Below are positions 39,177-50,982 of a DNA stretch of 64,000 nucleotides, one piece after another. The stretch is from Cunninghamella blakesleeana (Eukaryota > Mucoromycota > Mucoromycetes > Mucorales > Cunninghamellaceae), in NCBI GenBank assembly GCA_017871115.1, contig JAFCIZ010000004.1:658501-722500 (forward strand), in the 5' to 3' direction. The notes under the pieces were generated by a model. That model was not told the origin of the DNA. It saw only the letters and a list, made by a program, of their open reading frames with translations, and did not search any database. The position numbers were made by a program, and so were the translations under genes. Position 1 is the stretch's first letter. Each line of letters begins with the position of its first letter.

Positions 39177-40300
39177 GAATGCATATAGTTTTTGAGTGGA
39201 AAAAAAAGGGAAGGAGGAAAGAAAAAAAAAAAGGAAAAGTTTGGTTTTTTAAAAAAATGCGGAGAATGAAACCTCTACTTGCCCAAAGGTCTGAAAAATC
39301 TCACAAAATATAATAGTAAATATATGCTCGCTTATTCCTTAATTTTTTTTTTTTCAAGTGATGTGGCAGGGAAGAGGGGAAGCTAGTTAATTCTCCCCAA
39401 AGAACATAAGTAATTATTATTATTGTTGTTGTCGTAGGTTTTATTAATTTTTACTTCATATTATTATCATTATTATTTAGCCTTAATTTTCGTTAGATAT
39501 ATTTTGTTTTATAACACGTTAGATTTTTCTTTGGAGTCGAAATGTGATTTTTTTCACGGTATTTTGGTTATAATTTTAGAGTATTACAGCGTATACATTA
39601 TGTAATTTTTTTGAACCCCATAACAGGAACTCTATTCATTATGTACATAATAAAAAAAGAAGGGTACTACGATATTTAATATTTCAATTTTGTTGTATGA
39701 AATAGTATTTTCCTTTATTATTTTTAGTTGTATTATTAAAAGCACATTGAAAAGTAAAAGATAAAAACTATTTGTGTATTTGACAATAGCAAAAGAAATT
39801 ATGATTTATTTTTAATACTAATAGAAAATAAGTTGCTACTAGAATTTTGTAATCCCTCATTTAATCACTTTTAAGATAGTACAAGTGGTAGACATAAAAA
39901 TAAAAATAATAAAAAAATTAATTTCCAAGACAAAATATACGCTGCTAAAGCTATCCTGAATAATGGCCAACTTTGATAGGAAGTTGACGTGACTCCTATT
40001 AAAAAATATTTATGTAGTGTGTGTGCATAGTAAATTCACTTTTAAATGTAATATCAATTTAAAGGTGGGTCTTAAATCAGTATAGATATGATATAGGATA
40101 AAAAATCGTACTTATGTTATGATTTTAAGTCTATTTAATAATTGAAAATTTATCTCCAAAATTAAAAGAGTGTTTATGGGAAAAATACAATATTTTTTTC
40201 TCTAAATCATTTGTTTTATATAACCATATTTTATTTATTTATTTATATTTACTTATTATTCTATGAAAATAATAATAGCAATAGTATGAAATTAAATATA
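39177..40300. other. Intergenic, calpain promoter and GCV3 3' flank
   Basis: A 1.1-kb stretch without a supportable gene. The first 200 bases hold purine-rich sequence (pyrimidine-rich on the coding strand) upstream of the calpain start. The rest is AT-rich with no repeats of note. Confidence 0.4.
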
Positions 40301-41073
40301 TTAATGTTCTTCTTCAGCAGCGAAAGTGGCATAAGCACTTTCATCCATAAGGCCTTCAAGTTCAGCGGGGTTAGAAAGTTTAATCTTAGCTAACCAACCT
40401 ATTTAAATCAAAAATTACCCATTAGTATTTCCTTTTTTTTCACTATTATTATTTCATATATGTATATATACCTTCATCTTCAGGGCTTGTGTTAATTAAT
40501 GTTGGGTCATCAATTAAAGCTTGGTTAGCATCGACGATTTCACCAGTAACAGGTGAGTAGATATCACTAGCTGCCTTGACAGATTCAACAGCACCAATTT
40601 GTCCTAAAATAAATAAAACGTTGGATCATGATTAATATGGAGTATGATATATACATATTCTCTTTTCCTTCCCTTTTATTTTCTTTCCTTTTTTATCTTT
40701 TCTTATGTATATATTTATCTTTTTGATTTTTTTTTATTAAATATTCAATTTACCTCCTTGATCGGTTTTTTCACCAACAGGATTAACTTCTACAAAGACA
40801 ACATCACCTAATTGTTTTTGAGCGTGATCAGTAATACCAATAGTACCAATATCATTTTCTACGGAAATCCATTCGTGTTCCTTGGTATAATGTTTAGCTA
40901 TTTAAAATAAATAATAAAAAAAAAACACGAGTATAAATATAAATGTATATATTTATAAAAAATAAAAAATAATACTTACTAGCATATCCACGAAGAGCAG
41001 CTAAAGTAGCGGCGTTACGAATAACAGGGGAATAAGGACGAATGATATTATTAGTTAAGAGACGAAGAGCCAT
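40301..41073 (-). CDS. GCV3: Glycine cleavage system H protein, mitochondrial
   Basis: Four exons (41073-40980, 40897-40754, 40603-40472, 40398-40301) give 155 residues, the usual size with a presequence. The first about 33 residues ([19 protein letters not shown]...) are basic and lack acids, a mitochondrial targeting peptide. The mature part begins [10 protein letters not shown] and contains [18 protein letters not shown]. The lipoylation motif ESVKAASD puts the lipoyl-lysine at Lys89. The protein shuttles the aminomethyl group between the P, T and L proteins of glycine decarboxylase. It is head-to-head with the PBI2-like gene, with 317 bp between them. Confidence 0.96.
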
Positions 41074-41390
41074 TATATATTATCAATATTAAAATAAATA
41101 AAGAGGAGGGTGAAGTTAATAAATAAATAAAAGAGAAAGAGAAAAAAAAAAGTATCCCTAGCAATTTTTTTTTATTATTCACCACCGAGTCAAAGCAGTT
41201 TTTACCATAAAAAAAAATAGCGGAGTTTTGATTGGTACGACTTGAAACGATTTCCTTTTTTTTGTTTGCATTTTTTTCCTCTCTTTAAAATACGTAAGTT
41301 CCGTCTTTTCACACGTTTTTCTCTTTCTTTTTCTCTTTTTTATCTTTTTCTTTTTCTTTTATCTTTTTTAAAAAAAATCAAGTGATAAAA
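41074..41390. promoter_or_regulatory. Shared promoter region of GCV3 and the PBI2-like gene
   Basis: A 317-bp divergent spacer. It has a purine-rich stretch at about 41100-41150 next to GCV3 and a T/C-rich stretch at about 41275-41370 next to the inhibitor gene. Each is thus pyrimidine-rich on its own coding strand just before the ATG. No TATA box stands out among the AT-rich sequence. Confidence 0.45.
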
Positions 41391-41732
41391 ATGTCTTGTA
41401 AGTTTCCATTAAAACTAAATATTTCTTTAAAAATTATTTATACTAAGCGTTATTATATATCTTCTTCGTTTTATTTGTTTAAATCAGCTTCTACTTTTAT
41501 TGTTTCTTTCAAGCCAGATACGCCTGAAAACATTATTGAAGAACATATTAAAGCAACTGAAGGTTCTGGTGGTAAGGTTATCCATCGCTATAATTCTGCT
41601 ATTAAAGGTTACTCTGTTGAAGTTTCTGATGATGCTGTTAATGGTCTTTCTTTGATTAGCCCAGATGTTGATTTTATTGAACCTGATGGTGTAGTTACTA
41701 CCCAAGGGAAAGCTTTATTAAGTAAACAATAA
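41391..41732 (+). CDS. PBI2: Proteinase B inhibitor-like (I9 family)
   Basis: Two exons, 41391-41397 (7 nt) and 41488-41732, give 83 residues, close to yeast PBI2 (75). The spliced N-terminus MSSSTFIVSFKPDTPE and the later GGKVIHRYNSAIKGYSVEV and DVDFIEPDGVV fit the I9 propeptide-inhibitor fold. Such proteins inhibit the vacuolar subtilase proteinase B in the cytosol and also aid vacuole fusion. Unspliced reading would give 30 extra hydrophobic and basic residues unlike the family. The intron has gtaagt, a TACTAAG branch-like site and aaatcag, so I favour splicing. Confidence 0.85.
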   Translation: MSCKFPLKLNISLKIIYTKRYYISSSFYLFKSASTFIVSFKPDTPENIIEEHIKATEGSGGKVIHRYNSAIKGYSVEVSDDAVNGLSLISPDVDFIEPDGVVTTQGKALLSKQ

Positions 41733-43011
41733 AAATGCTTACATTTATGTAAACCTGTGAAATACAATATATGCATATGTATATTAATACATATAAATTG
41801 TTCATATTCTATCTACGTGTTTAATTATCATAATAATATTGAATTACATCAATAAACTTTATTTAATATTATCATCTTTTTCAATTATATTGTTTTTAAC
41901 TGTTATATACTCTTTTCCTTTCAAATCATGATATTTTGTGTAAAATTGAATTTTTCTGATAGTGTATTATCGATTTCAAAATAAAATATGGTACTCGAGT
42001 TTTTATTTTTTATTTTTTTCAATTGCCAAGATAAACCCATACCAAGAGCACCAAGTAAAACAAACAAATACCAAGGATTTTTTTTAAAGCACGCCAGAGT
42101 ATACATTCATTTCATCATATAAGATTGACTAACAATCGTTGGATGAATCATACCTTTAGACTAAAATAAAGTTTGGCTGTAAATTAATTTTATATACTAA
42201 ATAATGGCTCCATAATCCAACTGATTTTTTTAAAAAATGGTTTAGGCAAGCTTATTAGCTAGTATTTCTGTATTTAATTCGATTAATTTTTTCAAAATAA
42301 TATTTTATTATTGACGGTGTTGTATTATTAAAGAATATACATTTTATGACAGTGATTCTGTATATTTTAACGTTTCATTATACATATACAGACGGCCCAC
42401 CTTCTTTCAATGCTGATGGCTACTGGCTTTTAATAGTACAATCATTTGCATAATTTTTATTTTAAAACGATTCATAATGTTCTCCTTTTGTTTTTTCTTT
42501 CTTTCTTTTCGTTTTATATATACCAGTTAAAAATAAATAAAAATCAGTAAAAAATGTATATAAGGAATAGCAGTATTAGTTCTTGGAGATTTCATATGCC
42601 CATATTATTCCAGGTAAAGCTGAGAACATCGTTTATTATTTAAGTTGTTGTAATATTGAATTTTGAAACTATTAATTGATATTATAAATACTCGTAAATG
42701 ATAAAAAAAAGTGTGATATTCTTTGAATATTATGGTAATTTAAATATAACATTTTAAATGTACTATTACCAAGTAAAAAAGTACATATTCTATATTTCAA
42801 AAGATTAAATAGTCAAGAGCGGAGGTTAAGATTTTTTTGTGAATACAAATTTGGTGGTGACTTTTTTTTATTTTATAAAAAACTTCGGAAATCAATTTTT
42901 TTCTCTCTCATTTTTTCTTTCCTTAGTGTTAAACTCAATATATTTATATATATTTCTACCTATATTTTTTTTATATATATATATTTATAAATCAGTAATA
43001 TAAATTTTGAT
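41733..43011. other. Intergenic, upstream of the eIF4A-III gene
   Basis: Apart from a small possible membrane-protein ORF at 41921-42106 (-), I see no gene. An AATAAA at about 41852 fits PBI2 polyadenylation. A T/C-rich stretch at about 42896-42925 precedes the helicase start. Confidence 0.4.
41921..42106 (-). CDS. Doubtful small ORF with one membrane segment
   Basis: Sixty-one codons with one convincing hydrophobic helix (PWYLFVLLGALGMGLSW) followed by a basic stretch (QLKKIKNK). That is the shape of a small mitochondrial inner-membrane subunit. The segment upstream in another frame reads LWRALKK before an A8 run. I found no splice pair that would join it, so the start is uncertain. It may be a real unannotated microprotein, a degraded copy or chance. 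Confidence 0.25.
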   Translation of the reverse strand: MYTLACFKKNPWYLFVLLGALGMGLSWQLKKIKNKNSSTIFYFEIDNTLSEKFNFTQNIMI

Positions 43012-44169
43012 ATGTCCTTCGATCGATCATCTGACGAAAAGCTTGCTTTTGAAACATCTGAAAATGTAATTATTAGATATATATAAATATTCTCAATCTT
43101 ATTATTATTTTATTAAAATAATCAATATTATTATTTTTTTTATTAAAAACAAATAAATACTTAAAATAGTATATTGATCTAATTATTTATTTATTTCATT
43201 TTAATATAAAAGGTTAAAGTAGTTCCAACTTTCGATTCTATTGGATTAAAAGAGGATTTACTTCGTGGGATCTATGCATATAACTTTGAAAAACCATCTG
43301 CTATTCAACAAAGAGGTATCTTGTCAAAATAATAATATGAAAAAAGATAAAATGGATCAAAATAAAGTCATTTATTAATAATCTATACACTCTTTTTTCC
43401 CTTTATTTTTTTTTATATTCTTAATAGCCATTGTACCTATTACTCGTGGACGTGATGTTATTGCCCAAGCACAATCAGGTACTGGTAAAACTGCCACTTT
43501 TTCCATATCAGTCCTACAAACCATTGATACAACCGTTAGAGAAACACAAGCATTGATTTTATCACCAACAAGAGAATTAGCAACACAAATTCAAAGCGTG
43601 GTATTAGCATTAGGAGACTATATGAATGTACAGTGTCATGCATGTATTGGAGGTACTAATGTAGGGGAAGATATGCGTCGTTTAGATAATGGTGTCCACG
43701 TTGTTTCTGGTACACCCGGACGTGTATATGATATGATTCGAAGACGTAATTTACGTACACGTAATATCAAGATGCTTGTCATGGATGAAGCCGATGAATT
43801 ACTTAATATGGGTTTTAAGGATCAAATTTATGATATTTATCGCCATTTGCCTCCTTCTACACAAGTAGTTATCTTATCTGCTACATTACCTCATGACGTT
43901 CTTCAAATGACTCAAAACTTTATGACTGATCCTATTCGTATTTTAGTGAAACGTGATGAATTGACTTTGGAAGGTATTAAACAATTCTTTGTCGCTGTAG
44001 AACAAGAAGAATGGAAATTCGATACGTTATGTGATTTATATGATACAGTTACTATCACTCAAGCTGTTATCTTTTGTAATACACGTAGAAAGGTATACAT
44101 ATATAAATATATTTATATTAAAAAAATAGGGAAACCGTTATATATCACAGAATAGAGTATTAGATTCAT

Positions 44170-44221
<52 letters not shown>

Positions 44222-44343
44222 TATAGGTTGATTGGTTAACTGAAAAAATGCGTGAAGCCAATTTTACTGTTTCTGCTATGCACGGTGAAATGCCTCAAAA
44301 AGAACGCGATGCTATTATGACCGAATTCCGACAAGGAGCAAGG

Positions 44344-44380
<37 letters not shown>

Positions 44381-44930
44381 AGAAATAAAATGCGACTTAT
44401 CGTTATTAAATTTTTAACCGCTTTTTTCTTTTATATCATTTCTATTAGTCGTGTTTTAATTACTACCGATGTATGGGCTCGTGGTATTGATGTTCAACAA
44501 GTATCATTAGTTATAAAGTAATAATATATGGATATAAAAATAAATATAAATGAAAGGAAAAAAAAAAAAAAAGATATAAAGTATTCTTATTATTTTTTAT
44601 TCTATTTTTATTATAACTTAGCTATGATTTACCAACAAATCGTGAAAATTATATTCATCGTATTGGTCGATCTGGACGTTTCGGTCGTAAAGGTGTTGCT
44701 ATTAACTTTGTAAAGAATGATGATTTGAAAATTCTTCGTGATATTGAACAATATTATAGTACACAAATCGAAGAAATGCCAATGAATGGTAAATGAAAAT
44801 AAAAATAAAAGTGAAAAAAATGAAAATGATAACAAGAAATAAGTAAATAAAACTGATTTAGTATACTTATATCTAATCTTACATTTTTCTTTTTTATTAA
44901 TAACCCTAAATAGTAACGGATATGATTTAA
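43012..44930 (+). CDS. FAL1: eIF4A-III / FAL1 DEAD-box RNA helicase
   Basis: Seven exons (43012-43065, 43213-43315, 43428-44092, 44227-44342, 44449-44517, 44622-44788, 44914-44930) give 396 residues. Motif I is AQSGTGKT (Lys73) and motif II is DEAD (172-175). PTRELA, SATLP, the ARGID block and [13 protein letters not shown] complete the set. The end [13 protein letters not shown] is typical of eIF4A-III rather than eIF4A. The protein is the RNA-clamping core of the exon junction complex; the yeast homologue works in 18S rRNA maturation. The last exon codes for only five residues and the stop. If its intron were retained, translation would end two codons past the donor. Confidence 0.95.
44172..44221. 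repeat. (TA)n microsatellite in a FAL1 intron
   Basis: About 25 TA units lie just before the acceptor of FAL1 exon 4. A second TA run (44345-44378) follows the exon 4 donor. Confidence 0.85.
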
Positions 44931-45024
44931 TGGAACTTTTTTTTGAATAGAAAATGATGAAATGTATTTAACTTTAAAACACTAAAATAAAAAACTTTAC
45001 CAATGTATGGCTTTATATTTCCTG

Positions 45025-45033
45025 GCACGTGAC
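45025..45033. promoter_or_regulatory. GCACGTGAC E-box upstream of RAB2
   Basis: The extended site GCACGTGAC lies about 140 bp upstream of the RAB2 ATG and 95 bp past the FAL1 stop. It resembles the GTCACGTGAC-type sites used by bHLH-zip factors. Its position in a short 242-bp intergenic region favours a role in RAB2 transcription, but this is inference. Confidence 0.35.
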
Positions 45034-45172
45034 GAACACTTGTGCTCCTAAATTTTTTGTAATGCTTAAAAATTTATTTAAATTCCACTCTTCCTCTTTT
45101 TTTTTTAATTTCTCTTTTATCTCTTTATTACATTATTATTATTGTTTTGAAAGAAAATATTTACAAGTGTCT

Positions 45173-46655
45173 ATGTCAAGTTATAATTATATTATAAAGG
45201 TATTTGGATACTGTTTATAAAATATAAACAATATATATACGTCATGCTTAATATTAAATTGCTATTATTATTGTTATTATTATATTATGAAAATAGTATA
45301 TTATCGTCGGTGATTCTGGTAAATATATTATTTTTGATTCATCTAATACTATTTTTGATTACTCTTATCAATCTTTATTCTCTATTCGTTTTTCTTTTCT
45401 TTTCTTTTTATTTTATATAGGTGTTGGAAAAGTAATTAAATAGTTTATAATAAATAACAAAGAAAATATTAATTAGAAAAGTTATTGGCAAAATATATGT
45501 TGTCATCATTCAATTGTACATACTCAGTTATATATCTATCTATCTATTTAGTCCTGTCTATTATTACAATTCACTGATAAAAGATTTTATGCTGGTCGTG
45601 AGTTAACTATTGGGTAATATATATTTAAATACAAATGAAATATACATTCTTTGTATTATTTAACTTAAAATTGTTATTAACTTTTTATCTTTTTTTAAAA
45701 AAATGTTTTATAAACTATTCTAGGGTTGAATTTGGTACTCGTTTTATTACTGTGGATGGAAAACAAATAAAATTACAAATATGGGATACTGTAAGTTATT
45801 TTTTATCTTATTTTACCTTATTTTATTATTATGCTCATTATTATTATCAGATACAATTATGCTTTTTTATTAATATTATTTTTTAAAAAAAAATTATTCA
45901 AATTATCTTGTAAAATATATAGGCTGGGCAAGAAAGTTTTAGAAGTATTACACAAGTAAGTTTCAAGTAGAATGAAATATACTAATATAAAAGAAAATAG
46001 ATTAGAGTAATTTTAAGCATTAGTGATCACTAATTAATATGTCTATATTTATAATCTTCGAAATGATTAGAGTTATTATCGAGGTGCTGCTGGCGCATTG
46101 TTAGGTATATACATATATGATTTTACAGAATAATGGAGAGTTTTTAAACAATTTTTTTTTCATATTTTCTATTTATAGTGTATGATATTTCAAGGTATAA
46201 AACATGAATCAAGTCAATAATTATATATATATAATTTATTAAAAAATAATAATTCATTATTTATATATAATTTAAAATAGGCGTGAAAGTTTTGAACATA
46301 TATCCACTTGGTTAGCTGGTAATTTTTGACCATAATCAAACTAAATTATATATATCCTTGGCAATATTTTGTATGAATATATAAGTATTAACTTTTATAT
46401 TGTTTAATAAATAGATGTCCGAAGGCATGCAAACCCTCAAACTACCGTAGTTTTAGTTGGAAATAAATCAGATTTAGATGAAAGTAAACGACAAGTAACA
46501 GCAGAAGAAGCAGAAAAATTCGCCAAAGAAAATGGAATTGCACTCTTCTTAGAAACCTCGGCCAAATCAGCTAAAAATGTTGAAGAAGTATTTGTTAAAA
46601 CAGCAGAAGATGTTTATGAAAAAATCAAAGCTGGTATATTTACTAGTAATGAGGT

Positions 46656-46690
<35 letters not shown>

Positions 46691-46843
46691 GAAAATAACT
46701 CTTCATATATATACTTATTTAACATTTATTTACTTCCATATTTTCATCACTTTTCTATGAATATAAAGACATCTGGTATACGTTTAGGCCCTGTTCAAAA
46801 TAGTTCATTAAGCGAAGAAACTCCAAATGGTGGATGTTGTTAG
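45173..46843 (+). CDS. RAB2: Rab2-type small GTPase
   Basis: Eleven exons (45173-45199, 45297-45318, 45421-45431, 45552-45613, 45724-45790, 45923-45955, 46071-46104, 46179-46194, 46281-46318, 46415-46653, 46769-46843) give 207 residues. The P-loop is GDSGVGKS (Lys20). G3 is WDTAGQESFRS, G4 NKSDL and G5 ETSAK. FTDKRF, QESFRSIT and GIRLGP are Rab2-specific. The end GGCC is the double-geranylgeranylation site. Rab2 works in ER-Golgi and endolysosomal or autophagosomal traffic. The P-loop is split by an 11-nt exon. Rab2 is absent from budding yeast, so its presence is informative about lineage. Confidence 0.94.
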
Positions 46844-47176
46844 ACTATCCATTTTTTAAAAACATATATTTTTTATATATTATTCATCTATTCAAATAAA
46901 TATATAATTTATTGTTCAAAAAAAACAATGATAAATCAGCAGATGTGACACAAAACCTTCTTTTTATCATTTATGAATTATTTTTAAATAAAATTGAAAA
47001 AAAAGTAAATTGACATGAATAAAAAATCAGTTAAAATAAAAAAAGGTGAATGGCAATATTCAAGATGATTTATTTTAATATTTTTTATTTTTCACATCAT
47101 TTATTATTGGGTATAATAGATAAAAAAAATACAAAGAATACGCATATTAATATATATATATATATATTGTAAAATA
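46844..47176. other. Convergent intergenic region
   Basis: RAB2 (+) and the kinetochore-like gene (-) end here facing each other. The DNA is AT-rich with possible AATAAA-like signals. I see no gene. Confidence 0.45.
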
Positions 47177-48286
47177 TTATAATCCTAATAATCTTGCCAA
47201 TACTTCAAAAATAATAGTTGACCCCACATCTTTTATATGAATTCCTTTTACCATGGATTCTAAGTCATTTACTTTAATTTTATCATTATTTATCTAGAAA
47301 AAATAAAATACAGAAAGTATATAGAAATTAAAAAATAAAAAAACGAATAAATAAAATCCTAAATAAATATATTATATAATATAATATTCTTTTTATCTAT
47401 TAAAATATTACCAAAACTTTTGATACACGTTGGGTCAAAGGTTCTAATTGAATGATTAATTGATCTTTTGTTATATAAGCCACTTTGATTTGAGTTTCAT
47501 AATCAAATGTAATATCTTCAATTCCAAACATATTGTTGCATGATTTAGTTGTTTGTGTATACCTATTTTTTAAAAAATAAAATAAAATAAAAAAAGATAT
47601 AGAGATGATAGGAAAATTAATAAAATTAAAAAACCATGTAGTATTAAAATAATAATGTATATATATCCATCTTATTATTAATAGTACTATTTTACCATAA
47701 AAATCTTTCTTCTACATTTTCATCCCTTAATTTACTTTTTTCTACTGCCTCTTTAGCTTGAGCTTCAACGATTTGTAATTTTTTTTCTAATTCATCAATT
47801 TCCTGCTGCTGATCATCCAATTGATAGGTTAATTCTGCTATTGAATCACGTTTTATGTCGATCATTTGGTTAATATCAGATAGTTCCTTTGATTGTTTAT
47901 TAAGTATTGCAATAGATTCCTCTGGTGTTAATGTACTAGTATAGCGTTTTAAAATGGTATTGATCTCATTTAACTCTGATTCCTATATATTATATATACA
48001 TGTATAATGAGCGATGAATAATAAACATAGTAATGGTAATTACTATTAATAAATAGAGTTATATAATATATATTACTTTTTCATGGATATCGTCTAATAT
48101 TTTCGTAATTTCATCGATTCGAATATTTAATGCTTGTCTTGATTTATCATTCAAATAATTCAATTTAGATATTGTTGATTTCAATGCTTCAATATTAGAT
48201 TTACTGTGCTTAAGCTCCTGTTGTAATAAAAAATTTGATCTAACTAAAAACAGATAGAAAAAGGAACAAAAATGAATAATAGACCA

Positions 48287-48326
<40 letters not shown>

Positions 48327-48905
48327 TTTATTATATATGGGTAAATCAATACTTTCTTCCTTACCTAATTTTTCTACCTCGCCTTGCTCTATATTTTTAG
48401 GTGGGTCATCCAATATAGTTATTAAAAATTTTAATTTTGTACCAAGAGCAATATAATTGACATTTAGCTTTTCAACATATTCCTATATATTCATAAAAGA
48501 AAAAATATATAAATATTTATTAGTAAACACAACTTGATAGTAATAATAATAATAATAACAAATATATTTTACTTTGTAATGGTCTAATTCTATTTTGAGA
48601 GTTTCAGGATGTAATGGTAAATCAATAATATTTTCATCAGTGTCTTTTGCTTCAGTTAAACCCAATTTTTCATTATATTCCTGTTGCCATTTAATTAAGT
48701 TTAAGTCAAAGGATTTTATTGTTATAATATCACTATTATTATTATTGTTATTATTATTATAAAATAAAATAAAATAAAATAAATAATCGGTAAGAATATA
48801 ATCACGTTTGTATTGTTTAATATTGATGTAATCTATTTCTTTTATTATTTTATATTATTCTTACTTTGAGATTTGTGATATAATTATTTTTTGTGAAGGA
48901 TCCAT
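47177..48905 (-). CDS. Coiled-coil protein, probable kinetochore Sos7/Kre28-type subunit
   Basis: Seven exons (48905-48865, 48732-48573, 48482-48365, 48243-48077, 47982-47696, 47562-47412, 47293-47177) give 346 residues. A short N-terminal region contains LNLIKWQQEYNEKLG. About 170 residues of coiled coil follow (heptads such as LQQELKHSKSNIEALKSTI and LDDQQQEIDELEKKLQIVE). A C-terminal domain has the pattern VEERFLWYTQTT then YITKDQLIIQLEP, which looks like a small RWD-type fold. This order fits Sos7/Kre28/Zwint, the partner of Spc7/KNL1. Other coiled-coil kinetochore or augmin proteins are possible. The gene model is firm; the name is tentative. Confidence 0.6.
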
Positions 48906-49493
48906 TATTATTTAAACAGAAAAAAATAATAATTAAAGAGGAAGAAATAAATGAATGAAAAAAACTATTTTATAATAATTATTTAAATTCCGCTTTCAAC
49001 CTTTCAAAAAAAATTAAAAGCATAATTTTTTCATCTATTAAAACGTTATGCTTTCAAAAATCATAATACTATATCAATCTAATTTAAATACAAATTCATT
49101 AAAAAAATAAATTAAAACCATAATATTTATCCATATAATTGTTTATATATATATATATTATAATAAACTCGATATAAAAAAATAAACTAATAAAATTATA
49201 TTAAAAACAAAATACGCGTATATCTAAAATATTTAATAAATACATAACTATACTTTTGAAAAATAATAATAACAGATTACATTATATATGAATAGTAAAT
49301 AAAATTAATAATATGTATAATTTATTTGAATAAAAGGCATAACTAAAGGAAGAGAAAGTATATACCATATAAAATAAAGACAATTGATTGGATCTGAATT
49401 TAAAAACTAACCTTACCGAATTTCAAAAAAAAATAAAAATTGACGAGAACCATTAAGCGCTCCTATCTTTCTCTTTTTTTGTCAATTTAAAAA
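48906..49493. other. Divergent intergenic region, Sos7-like gene and RPL23
   Basis: A 588-bp spacer between two divergent start codons. A pyrimidine-rich tract (about 49458-49481) sits just before the RPL23 ATG, as expected for a ribosomal-protein promoter. No ORF is supported. Confidence 0.45.
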
Positions 49494-50174
49494 ATGCCTA
49501 AAGGTAATAGATTCGCCATACACGACTTTTTTTTTATGAATATTATATGGGGAGATAGATCAATATATCGAACGACCATACAATTTTATTATTTTAAATG
49601 GATGGATGGATGGATGATTAAAAAAATGGATGATACATGGATTATTTTTTTATAATAAATTATATGGATACATTCTATTTTATTATTAAAAAGTTGGATT
49701 TGGAATTTAAAATAAAATAAAAATATAAAACAGCAACAGTGAAGAGGACATATAAAATATAACGAAAGAAGGAAAAAGAAAGAAAGAATAGGATATTGAT
49801 ATATATACATATATATATAATATGGAAACGAAACAGAAAGAAATAGACATACTTATTTTTATTTATTTCTATAATATTTTTATTTTATTTTTTGCGACAA
49901 TTCGTGGTGCTTTTTTACTTAATATATGATAGTTAGCATTTCCGGAACAAAGTACCGTATGACTCTCGGTTTACCTGTTGGTGCCGTTATGAATTGCGCT
50001 GACAACTCTGGTGCTAAGAATTTATACGTTATTGCCGTCCGTAACATCAAAGGTCGTTTAAACAGACTTCCTGCCGCTGGTGCTGGTGATATGGTTGTCG
50101 CTTCTGTCAAGAAGGGTAAGCCCGAATTGAGAAAGAAGGGTAAGTACTTTTTTTTGAAGAAAAATATCAATTAT

Positions 50175-50209
<35 letters not shown>

Positions 50210-50482
50210 AAAATAAAAAGCAAGAACAAAAATAGAGAACTTATATATAATTATACTGACCATCCTTATTTTATTTTAATAATAGTTATGCCTGCTGTTG
50301 TTGTTCGTCAACGTAAGGCCTGGCGTCGTCGTGACGGTGTCTTCCTTTACTTCGAAGATAACGCTGGTGTCATTGTTAATCCTAAAGGTGAAATGAAGGG
50401 TTCTGCCATCACTGGTCCCGTTGCCAAAGAATGTGCTGACTTGTGGCCTCGTATTGCTTCTGCTTCTGGTACTGTTGTTTAA
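49494..50482 (+). CDS. RPL23: 60S ribosomal protein uL14 (L23)
   Basis: Three exons (49494-49503, 49933-50139, 50286-50482) give 137 residues, matching the family length. Diagnostic blocks are [61 protein letters not shown] and [18 protein letters not shown]. uL14 lies on the intersubunit face of the large subunit. Exon 1 holds only MPK plus one base. The 429-nt first intron is among the longest in the window and contains a (GGAT)4 run. Exons are visibly richer in G and C than neighbouring genes, as expected for high expression. Confidence 0.97.
49599..49615. repeat. (GGAT)n short tandem repeat in RPL23 intron 1
   Basis: Four tandem GGAT units followed by two ATGGATGAT-like variants. I checked the intron for C/D-box snoRNA elements and found no convincing pair. 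Confidence 0.75.
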
Positions 50483-50982
50483 AGATTTTGATACAATATA
50501 TAGCATGACCAAAAATCACTTTTTTTATAATGATCACAATAATAAAAAAATAAAAAACAACCAAATTGTATTTAAAATTTTTTGGCAGTGTTTAATTGAT
50601 ATATAAAAAAAGAATGAGTGTATGATATTTAAATAAGGTGTTATTTATTATTTTTACAGATATTAATGTGGGTTTTTAAAAAATTGAATAATATTAAAAA
50701 TGATGGCATAAATTACCTTGGAAGTTAATTTTTTTGTATAAATGTTAAATATATATAAATGAAAAAATGGGGAATATATATTTTTTTATACAAATGATGA
50801 ATTTTTTTCTTAAAAATTGTAATATAATAGAAAAATACTAATATAATTAAATAGAAGCATAATAAATATAAATAAAAAAAAGTATAATATAAATATAATA
50901 AAAAAAATATAAACGAAAAATAGAAATACATTTTTTTAAAAAAAACAATGAAAAATAATAGTGAAGGTCATAATAAAAGGGT
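50483..50982. other. Convergent intergenic region
   Basis: The 3' flanks of RPL23 (+) and PHO81 (-). It is extremely AT-rich and its ORFs are F/Y/L/K low-complexity artefacts. No gene. Confidence 0.45.

Noticed and set aside
41391..41487. Unspliced PBI2 with a 30-residue hydrophobic/basic leader
   Set aside because: The leader is bounded by a consensus donor and acceptor with a branch-like site; the spliced form matches the family N-terminus.
49504..49932. snoRNA inside RPL23 intron 1
   Set aside because: ATGATGA-like words occur but there is no D box or terminal stem that I can pair.
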